Origin: Phoronis ovalis
Taxonomy: Eukaryota > Phoronida > Phoronidae
Direction of reading: 5' to 3'
NCBI GenBank assembly: GCA_028565635.1
Contig: JAOXYB010098271.1
Location: 1 to 16,181, forward strand
Length of the DNA stretch: 16,181 nucleotides
Under the pieces are notes generated by a model. That model did no database searches, was not told the DNA's origin, and saw only the letters and a program-made list of their open reading frames with translations. The translations under genes and the position numbers were made by a program. Of this stretch, positions 9,501 through 14,033 are shown piece by piece; the first letter of the stretch is position 1, and the number at the start of each line of letters is the position of its first letter.

Positions 9501-10863
9501 AGTAGTTAATTAATTTTTAAATAAAGCTGTCTTAATTTGAAGGAGGAAAAAAAGAAATCAATAAAGCAAAAAAGTTATCGTGAAACATATCCGCGATTAA
9601 TGCAGAAACTGAAAGCTAGATACTGTCGAACACGTCTTGAGTGCCACAAGAACCTAGATGCTGTTATTGGAATTAAAAAAGACAAGATGAACAACGGTGA
9701 GTTCTATACATACACTATAGTATATCCCAATCTCCCATGTCACTCTGAAATTCGTATGATATGTTTAACATTTTGGTGAAAAAAAATTTAAAATATTTTT
9801 TAACAGTGTAAGTGATTGATACAGTATCTTACAGGGTTTCAAATTTCATAATGTTGGAATGTCCTGTTATTAAGCATCAAGCTGGCGATTTGGTGTTGTG
9901 ACATGTAAATAGTAATAATTTTCTTATTTTGTGTTTAGAATTATTAATTTGGAAAAATTCAAAATAATACAGATTCCGATGTATCTTATGATACTGTTGG
10001 AGGGGTTTTCGGAATCTGTATCATTTTGAATTTTTTTGAATTATTATTAATTTATACATTTACATGCAAGAAAAATACTTTATAAAAGTTATGCATTAAA
10101 CTTTTAGTTTCGATCATAGTTCTGATTATATTTTGAAACACTAGCGGGGCAGTCAACTAAGTTTTAAAATTAATGAAAACAATTATGCATTAATTCGTAT
10201 CAAGCATTATTAACCCAGACTCACATGACCGGGGTTTATAGGAGTTGGTTGTACTCAGTTCGAAGGGAGAGTGTAGAGTTACGATATTTTGGTTTGCCGG
10301 AAGCAATTATCTCCTTATTCATTTGATATACAGGTTTGTATAATAAAATTAAAATAATGATCCCGTGGTCCGTCTACTCTGCTACTGATGTATTGCCCTA
10401 GCATTTCATACCTGTAACACTAGCCAATCACCCATTTTACAATGCGTTGTGTTCCAGGTTACAATATTGCTATCATTATATAGCGCAAAGTATTATACAA
10501 CTATTCCACGCATAATGCTAGCCATGCATGTGTGTAGAGAAGGTAATTTATCTCCCTACAAATATCAGTACACATTTTAGTTTATTGATAAATATAATTA
10601 TAAATACAGTAAACTTTAGTTTAAACATATTGTTGTTATAGCAGTTGATTACGTTATTTCGTGGTATGAGTAATAAATGCTTTTTATTTATTTTAGCTAT
10701 GCAACCTTCTGCTATTGGACCTTTTGCACAAACAGGAGCAACGAGTAGCCAACATAGTGCAACTGATGTTACTGATTTAGACATTGAAACAACCAGCGAA
10801 GCTATTCCGGAAGACCAGCTGCGACGGAAGCTTGTAGCGTATTTCTCTGAAGCTATCTTTTAA
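316..10863 (+). CDS. TRPC-family cation channel, gene A (14 exons, 5'-incomplete, one in-frame TAG)
   Basis: Joined exons: 316-521, 2097-2264, 2505-2682, 3956-4314, 4901-5071, 5715-5936, 6263-6461, 6735-6950, 7266-7403, 8240-8384, 8668-8866, 9053-9223, 9543-9696, 10697-10863. All junctions are GT/AG and phase-compatible. The chain is 896 codons plus TAA; residue numbers below count from the first full codon in the window. Order: divergent N-terminus (1-124), ankyrin-like region (about 125-225), TRPC linker with KPHDCFC (215-360), pre-S1 (about 375-400), S1-S6 (about 440-725), TRP box 1 EWKYAR, TRP box 2 LPVPF, a CIRB-like basic helix (about 805-825) and a short tail. Known for the family: tetrameric, Ca2+-permeable plasma-membrane channels gated downstream of phospholipase C. 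The first exon lies upstream; paralogue B shows it should encode about 66 residues, giving roughly 960 in total, normal for TRPC. Oddities: TAG at codon 522, altered zinc ligands, little recognisable N-terminal ankyrin sequence, no obvious C-terminal coiled coil. Family assignment is secure; the exact subfamily is not. Confidence 0.92.
522..2096. other. Gene A intron 2 (1575 bp, no gene seen)
   Basis: AT-rich intron about five times longer than its gene B counterpart (306 bp). It contains a repeat-like segment at about 1550-1925, described separately, and otherwise no convincing coding or RNA feature. Confidence 0.7.
1550..1925. repeat. Possible interspersed repeat with AGGTCA-like motifs
   Basis: This part of intron 2 is less AT-rich than its surroundings. 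It holds cctcaaggtcgagtc (about 1626), an inverted pair TGACCTTTTGA/TCAAAGGTCA at 1747-1775, and ccctcaaggtcaaca (about 1812). It ends near a short (gaaa)n run at about 1903-1919. The region is absent from the short gene B intron. An old SINE or MITE is a guess; a search against repeat libraries would decide. Confidence 0.3.
2097..2264 (+). CDS. Gene A exon 3 (variable charged linker)
   Basis: Phase 0 at both ends; acceptor ttaaag, donor gtaata; 56 codons rich in charged residues. It begins [11 protein letters not shown] and ends QLSIE. The gene B counterpart (14711-14881, 57 codons) shares ENRxYxxAVS at the start and LSIE followed by the same gtaata donor at the end, while the middle has diverged strongly. 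No domain recognised. Confidence 0.75.
2505..2682 (+). CDS. Gene A exon 4 (ankyrin-like region)
   Basis: Acceptor attttcag, donor gtatga; 178 bases, exactly the length of the gene B exon at 15261-15438. The end, [18 protein letters not shown], lines up with the TRPC ankyrin segment of the type 'DALLHAI...VELLL'. The first half ([13 protein letters not shown]...) sits where ankyrin repeats 1-2 would lie but lacks the usual 'D-x-x-GR-x-AL' signature. The split codon at the 3' end joins the next exon as Val. Confidence 0.8.
2936..3345. repeat. Imperfect ~50-bp repeat with CGAATAAGGAAAAAGG core
   Basis: Copies of the core start near 3053, 3088, 3137, 3187, 3225 (partial) and 3286, with 35-61 bp between them and a clear 49-50 bp step in the middle. 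The complementary form (tttccttattcga) occurs at about 2962, and related pyrimidine tracts (tttcctttttcc) lie between copies, so opposite-strand copies could pair. Small open frames here are by-products of the repeat. Confidence 0.75.
3407..3764. repeat. ATCC/AACC tetranucleotide microsatellite (about 360 bp)
   Basis: A run of catc/aacc units. Part of it has a 48-bp higher-order period: ccaaccatctaacc recurs at 3481 and 3529. The block from about 3585 to 3660 is dominated by AACC and ACCC variants. Both strands stay open (His-Pro-Ser-Ile or Gly-Trp-Met-Asp repeats), but this only reflects a 4-bp repeat without stop codons and is not a gene. Confidence 0.95.
3956..4314 (+). CDS. Gene A exon 5 (last ankyrin repeat and TRPC linker)
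   Basis: This is the largest coding exon: 359 bases, acceptor ttacag, donor gtaaag. [14 protein letters not shown] corresponds to the 'TPIILAAxxNN' ankyrin repeat of TRPC proteins. It is followed by [12 protein letters not shown], the family's Pro-His-Asp/Cys zinc-site region, then [15 protein letters not shown], matching the family's 'ALASPAYLSLSSEDP' linker helices. The zinc ligand pattern is altered: Ala replaces the second Cys of the usual C-x-C, with an extra Cys two residues before the first. The A and B exons are clear homologues. Confidence 0.92.
4315..4900. other. Gene A intron 5
   Basis: 586 bp, AT-rich. No gene, RNA or repeat recognised. Confidence 0.8.
4901..5071 (+). CDS. Gene A exon 6 (linker helices)
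   Basis: Phase 0 at both ends, 57 codons; acceptor tacccag, donor gttatt. [20 protein letters not shown] matches the TRPC linker-helix segment ('DYxxLSxQCxxFxxxLLDLC'), and LRMLLNR corresponds to 'VEAILN'. Reading on past the donor adds only a few codons before a stop, while splicing to exon 7 restores the family sequence. Confidence 0.88.
5072..5714. other. Gene A intron 6
   Basis: 643 bp. It contains a short direct repeat (acaatatcaaaacaa twice, about 5138-5170) and three close copies of ggtaaac at about 5302-5335. Nothing else recognised. Confidence 0.75.
5715..5936 (+). CDS. Gene A exon 7 (pre-S1 region)
   Basis: Phase 0 at both ends, 74 codons; acceptor tttacag, donor gtagta. [17 protein letters not shown] matches the TRPC 'FVAHPNCQQxLLxIWYENL' segment just before the membrane domain. 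The hydrophobic run [20 protein letters not shown] is the pre-S1 elbow/helix of TRPC channels. [17 protein letters not shown] then leads towards S1. Confidence 0.92.
5937..6262. other. Gene A intron 7
   Basis: 326 bp of AT-rich intron; nothing recognised. Confidence 0.8.
6263..6461 (+). CDS. Gene A exon 8 (S1 and first part of S2)
   Basis: Acceptor ttatttcag, donor gtaaga, ends in phase 1. [20 protein letters not shown] matches TRPC S1 ('SPFMKFVAHAASFIIFLGLL'). [13 protein letters not shown] starts S2 and is continued by YAWAEVKQF in exon 9. No lesion seen. Confidence 0.93.
6735..6950 (+). CDS. Gene A exon 9 (end of S2, S3) with in-frame TAG
   Basis: Acceptor tttacag, donor gtaggt; phase 1 on both sides and 216 bases long, a multiple of three. 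It begins [20 protein letters not shown], has TAG as its 21st full codon, then reads [20 protein letters not shown], a clear TRPC S3 match ('WNVLDFGMLSIFIAAFTARF'). The frame is otherwise open through LEP at the donor. Skipping the exon would preserve frame but remove the end of S2 and all of S3. Confidence 0.88.
6797..6799 (+). other. In-frame TAG at the conserved S3 Trp position of gene A
   Basis: Reading from the exon 9 acceptor, the codons are CAG AAT GTG TAG AAT TGG CTA GAT. Aligned by eye to the family's 'LWNVLDF', TAG falls on the Trp, so one G-to-A change from TGG explains it. Sequence on both sides, and all five downstream exons, still read as TRPC without further stops or frameshifts. 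Read literally, the product ends after S2, with no pore. Confidence 0.9.
6951..7265. other. Gene A intron 9
   Basis: 315 bp, with a strongly T-rich tract at about 7098-7147; nothing else recognised. Confidence 0.8.
7266..7403 (+). CDS. Gene A exon 10 (S4 and S4-S5 linker)
   Basis: Acceptor tttcag, donor gtgagt, 138 bases. It encodes [20 protein letters not shown] followed by [17 protein letters not shown], nearly colinear with TRPC '[40 protein letters not shown]'. This is among the most conserved parts of the gene. The split codon at the donor completes the Gly of the VLG motif with exon 11. Confidence 0.95.
7404..8239. other. Gene A intron 10 with an unexplained open frame
   Basis: 836 bp. 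Bases 7758-8147 of the plus strand are open for about 129 codons. The stretch 7830-8110 is less AT-rich than the rest and contains tgcactgcact repeats (about 7953-7978). The frame has no ATG near its start, no recognisable domain and no splice pair that would add it in phase to the channel. Most likely an old insertion or chance. Confidence 0.5.
8240..8384 (+). CDS. Gene A exon 11 (S5)
   Basis: Acceptor tttgtag, donor gtaagt, 145 bases, ends in phase 2. [20 protein letters not shown] followed by [11 protein letters not shown] matches TRPC S5 ('[31 protein letters not shown]'). The extracellular turret that follows ([17 protein letters not shown]) is several residues longer than in typical TRPCs. 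Confidence 0.93.
8668..8866 (+). CDS. Gene A exon 12 (pore helix, selectivity filter, S6)
   Basis: Acceptor atttcag, donor gtatgt, 199 bases, ends in phase 0. [14 protein letters not shown] is the pore loop; it keeps the family LFW motif and the 'FG-x-x-E' filter region (vertebrate TRPC3: FGLSE). [20 protein letters not shown] then LIAMLSSSF is S6, matching '[29 protein letters not shown]'. The true donor is after GTT at 8866; joining there gives [11 protein letters not shown], consistent with the family. Confidence 0.95.
9053..9223 (+). CDS. Gene A exon 13 (TRP box 1 and TRP box 2)
   Basis: Phase 0 at both ends, 57 codons; acceptor attccag, donor gtaaac. [15 protein letters not shown] is the TRP helix with TRP box 1 (EWKYAR for the usual EWKFAR). 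[13 protein letters not shown] is TRP box 2 ('LPxPFxxxPxPKS'). A Cys/Lys-rich segment ([10 protein letters not shown]) follows. Confidence 0.95.
9224..9542. other. Gene A intron 13
   Basis: 319 bp of AT-rich intron; nothing recognised. Confidence 0.75.
9543..9696 (+). CDS. Gene A exon 14 (CIRB-like basic helix)
   Basis: The acceptor is taken as tttgaag before 9543, which has a poor polypyrimidine tract; the alternative AG at 9544-9545 would also keep frame and lose one Glu. Donor gtgagt. [18 protein letters not shown] matches the TRPC calmodulin/IP3-receptor-binding helix ('YQxIMKRLIKRYVLKAQ'). The conserved '[20 protein letters not shown]' coiled coil that normally follows is not recognisable. 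Confidence 0.85.
9697..10696. other. Gene A intron 14
   Basis: 1000 bp. It holds the long hairpin at about 9938-10050. Two short similar segments in the same orientation, caattatctcctta (about 10304) and taatttatctcccta (about 10542), may be remnants of repeat ends. No gene seen. Confidence 0.6.
9938..10050. repeat. Long imperfect inverted repeat (MITE-like hairpin)
   Basis: The left arm, ending attccga at 9979, and the right arm, starting tcggaat at 10009, are complementary over about 40 bases with few mismatches: 26 of the first 27 innermost positions pair, and the outer part pairs with small gaps. The loop of about 29 bases holds a tiny tatc...gata stem. No target-site duplication was found with confidence, so a MITE is only a suggestion. 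Confidence 0.75.
10697..10863 (+). CDS. Gene A exon 15 (C-terminal tail, TAA stop)
   Basis: Acceptor ttttag; the two-base start completes an Ala codon with exon 14. It encodes a Thr/Ser/Asp-rich tail ([19 protein letters not shown]) and ends EAIF before TAA at 10861-10863. No domain or canonical PDZ-binding C-terminus is seen. Support is the phase match, the good acceptor and the absence of a better terminal exon, so it is less certain than the membrane exons. Confidence 0.7.
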
Positions 10864-11340
10864 GAGGCAATATAGTATAGATGACTGAATTGAATCAATG
10901 AACTCTAACAGTCAAACGTAAAGATTGCGACCCCAGTTACCATCAGAATTATTTCAGGATGCTATAACTCAAAACTGAAACGAACAGTTATTATTGTGAG
11001 AAGAATCGGAACTGAAAGTTACTAGAAAAACTTCTAATCAGAAGTTATCTTTAAATTATTATTAAATTATCTAGAATTTGAGATAATTTGCAACCTTCAA
11101 GTATCCAAAATTAATGCAAAATTGATAGTGACGTATTATTCCTGTGCGAGTATACTGAATGTTGTAAAAACGAAAGACGTAAAATACAGACTTTGGCTCA
11201 GGCCGTTGGCTTAGTCTGCACTAGGGCCTAGTTCATAAAAAGGCGAGAAATAAGAGCTAGTGATACTTGATGAGAACGACACGAAGTTTATGGTTCAAAT
11301 GTAAGCGAGCAACTGATTTACATACAATCATACAGGCTAT
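10864..11340 (+). other. Presumed gene A 3' UTR and downstream sequence
   Basis: No coding feature. An attaaa at 11061-11066 is a possible variant polyadenylation signal about 200 bases after the stop, with no clear GT-rich element to back it. Confidence 0.35.
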
Positions 11341-11360
11341 TTATAGTCAACCAGCAGAGT

Positions 11361-11535
11361 AAATCCGCTATACATAATATAGATAGACGTGCGGGAGGAA
11401 ATCCGCTGTGTATAATATAGATAGTCATGACTGAGGAGGGAATCCGCTATACATAATATAAATAGACGTGCAGGAGGGAATCCGCTATAAATAATATAGA
11501 TAGTCCTGAGGAGGGAATTGGCTATATTTAATATA
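11361..11535. repeat. 38-41 bp minisatellite with alternating subunits
   Basis: Five units begin at (a)atccgct or its variant near 11363, 11401, 11442, 11480 and 11517, spaced 38, 41, 38 and 37 bp. Each reads atccgct-atacataatatagatag followed by one of two endings, acgtgcgggagga or tcatgactgaggaggga, which alternate, so the higher-order unit is about 79 bp. Confidence 0.88.
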
Positions 11536-11545
11536 GATATATATT

Positions 11546-11799
11546 TCAATACATAATGATAATTTAAATTTTAAAGTTAAATTTCGCTACAATTGGTCAT
11601 CAGACGATATCTTTTCTATGAGTTAGAAAGTCACAATTCTCAAATAATCCACTTAATAATTCACTTCTCAAAGAGATATTTTAATCCAACATGAGGAGAT
11701 ATCGTACATAACATTCCATTGGAAATAACAGTTGTCAACAAAAACAGGATTTGACGAACAATAAACTTTTAATCGAATTAAAAACATTTGTTGAAGTAT
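11546..11799. other. Intergenic sequence, nothing recognised
   Basis: AT-rich sequence between the minisatellite and the LINE remnant. The LINE 3' end may extend into it. Confidence 0.5.
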
Positions 11800-12640
11800 A
11801 TTTCTTGTCCCAAACGGTGGAGATTAGCTATGCCAAGAATGCATTATGAGTGTCACTCTATACTAGATACAGTTTGGCAGAGTGTTCCATTGTTTATTTG
11901 TGTCCGAAAAAAAGAATGCAATATAATCGGTAATTGATTGAAGGCAGCAGATAGCTGGAGGTGTTACGATATCTTGATATTTAAACACTTGCCTTTTTTG
12001 TTGGTATCAAATACGATTTCGGTGGTACTGTTAGAAGATTATTGGTAGCACTCATTGTCCGCATGTACAAATGCAGTGTGAACCTTGCAACTCTACTCTG
12101 TACCATCTCAACTTAGATATATTTGGCCGTATTGAGATCCCAAACTGATGTTGCATCCTCTACTCGGCGTCTACTATGCGAAGGTTGCATGATGTCTGTT
12201 GCCTGACTAATCTTGATATATATATCTCCTAAAAAATACAGTGTCTTGTCTGCCTTAGCTGTTACTGAGACGATGCATTTGTTTCACGAAACATCTGAAG
12301 TGATGATATTTGACATCTTTTAACTTCTCATGTAGAGTATAATTTGCATGAACGGGATTTTCGCTTTGTGTTATCTGTACATTTATTGTGGTTGAATTGC
12401 ATCTGCCATGTGTCTTCCTAAGATGCCAGTTTATCTACATCTTGTTGCTTTGTAGTATGGCTGCATCAATGACCCCCTGTAGTAGTGTGGGAAAGAGAAG
12501 GGTCCCATCTGTAAAGAGGTGGACAGTAGATCGTAGATTCTTTTGCAGATAGTTAATGGAAAAAGGAAGGCTCTGAAAAGAAAGAAGGCCCGTACTCAAC
12601 AAACGATGTTTGGCATCCCTAATTTAGTCATAATTTAAAC
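11800..12640 (-). mobile_element. Decayed non-LTR retrotransposon (jockey/CR1-type) reverse-transcriptase fragment
   Basis: Read on the minus strand across several frames, successive pieces match the C-terminal half of LINE reverse transcriptases in the right order: INYLQKNLRSTVHLF then TDGTLLF (FADD box, 12501-12518), DKLAS and WQMQFNHNKC (12379-12408), NYTLHEKLKDVKY (12306-12344), TSVWDLNT (about 12137), VEMVQSRVARF (about 12080-12112) and WNTLPNCI (11866-11889). Several frameshifts and stops, and FTDG in place of the catalytic FADD, show it is dead. The endonuclease and N-terminal RT parts are absent, typical of 5' truncation. The exact clade needs a library search. Confidence 0.82.
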
Positions 12641-12648
12641 ATCTTTCA

Positions 12649-12739
12649 CTGACACAATAATTGTCATTGTGTTAGCTATCCTAACATCCGCCAATAATCT
12701 TAGTTGACTAATAATTAACTGACTAAGATAATTGACGGA
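12649..12739. repeat. Two adjacent inverted repeats, including a 53-bp near-palindrome
   Basis: 12687-12739 is nearly self-complementary: outer arms tccgccaataatcttagt and actaagataattgacgga pair at 16 of 18 positions, and the centre is largely palindromic. Just before it, ctgacacaat (12649-12658) and attgtgttag (12666-12675) form a second, shorter stem. The pair lies immediately beyond the 5' break of the LINE remnant. Confidence 0.75.
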
Positions 12740-13139
12740 TTCTAGTAGTTTGGTTGTCAAAATAATATAGCAGAAATTGTTTTGATTAGTCCCTGTAGAC
12801 CTAGTAGAAAAGCGAACTAGGTTCACTGCATAACAGTAGCTTATTCACAAATGTCTCCTGTTACTGTTTTTTATTTGTATATGTTGTATAAAGTCGCGTC
12901 ATCTGTATGGATCAAAGTAATATAAATTTTAAAAAAGATGCATGATTTACATACAAATTTTAATCAAACTAGTTTCAAATATTATACCACATCGCTATGC
13001 ATTGTTAATTTTGGTCCATATCCCGGGATTAAAACATTTGCTCTGTCTTACTGTTCACTGCAAAATAATATCCCAGTCATTTACACTGTTATCTTGCGGA
13101 CCCGGATATGTATGTACGTGTCTGTCTACATTGAAATAA

Positions 13140-13420
13140 TATCATACAATGAATATCACTGATTTTATAAAAAATCTCGTTTCCTTTTGTCAGCAAATCT
13201 GGACAATATCCCATATGAGCGAATTTTGCTTTAATTACCGGCCTTATCAATAAAATGTATCTCAAGTTAATGATTTTATAAAAAATGTGGTTTCTTTTTT
13301 GCCAACCAACCGGTACCCGTACTATCCTCTATATATGTCGTTTTAATTACCGTTGGTATCCATTTACAGTGAAGGAAAATTATAAAATGAATCTCACGTC
13401 ATTAATTTTATAAACATTCC
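13140..13420. repeat. Degenerate ~105-135 bp direct repeat
   Basis: The phrase (a)aatg-a/t-atctca...tgattttataaaa occurs at about 13146, 13253 and 13385, each time followed by a tttctttt-type pyrimidine tract; in the first two units attaccg follows about 75 bases later. Unit length varies from about 105 to 135 bp and similarity is moderate, so it is an old tandem array or nested copies of one element. Confidence 0.6.
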
Positions 13421-13834
13421 TGCTTCTTTTTTTCTTTTTTCCCGCATTTTTTCCATATAACGTGCGCATCACCCTTACTAAAACCCGCACCAGAATGTTT
13501 CGGCACATAAAAATCTCAAGTGCATGGAAATCAAGGTTTAGAATTCAATAGCTGATGACTATCACATAGGCATAGATGCTTGTTACCTTCTTAGTTTAAA
13601 TTCATAGTGTTTTCAATTGGTTATCGTAACGTTGTAGTTGATTTCGGACTTTTGTACTTGTCATCAAACTCATAACCACAGGCTGCATTCAAAGGCAATC
13701 TAGTTACTCAATTTAATAACTGTCATTCATATACACTGAAAGAGTCTCTTTGTAAAATATCAAAAGTATCTTTTTAATTTTTTTCCGTGCATTTTGGATA
13801 CCTAATATTATTTTTATGATACCTGACAACTAGT
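13421..13834 (+). other. Upstream region of gene B
   Basis: AT-rich sequence with no identifiable promoter element, ending in the presumed 5' UTR before ATG 13835. An in-frame TGA at 13817-13819 shows the frame does not extend further up. Confidence 0.45.
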
Positions 13835-14033
13835 ATGGGTAGCAGATATAATTTTATGCTAGACCTTGACGTGGCTTTAAGTGATTACTCAGAGAGCGAA
13901 GACGATGCTGCAGATTATGGAGAAGAGCCCATGCAAGAACCATTCCGTTCATCACTGAAGAAATTGCGGAACTCGTTGACAACGCGTAGCAAAAAGATTT
14001 CGTTTTTGATACCACGAGAATCAGAAAACTATT
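13835..14033 (+). CDS. Gene B exon 1 (start exon)
   Basis: 66 codons plus one base, donor gtaagt. Starts MGSRYNFMLDLDVALSDYSE and ends PRESENY, with the split codon completed as Tyr by exon 2. The equivalent gene A exon is not found in 1-315, so it must lie upstream of the window. Confidence 0.78.

Noticed and set aside
10420-10428. ctagccaat, complementary to attggctag beside the TAG, as a possible editing partner
   Set aside because: Nine bases at more than 3 kb is expected by chance; no longer complementarity was seen.
11337-11549. Minus-strand open frame over the minisatellite
   Set aside because: It follows the repeat units and has no unique protein sequence.
12635-12826. Minus-strand 63-codon frame next to the LINE
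   Set aside because: It crosses the near-palindrome, matches no LINE domain and does not continue the RT homology.
12938-13162. Two overlapping plus-strand open frames
   Set aside because: AT-rich, no domain, lying partly in repeat sequence; they look like chance.
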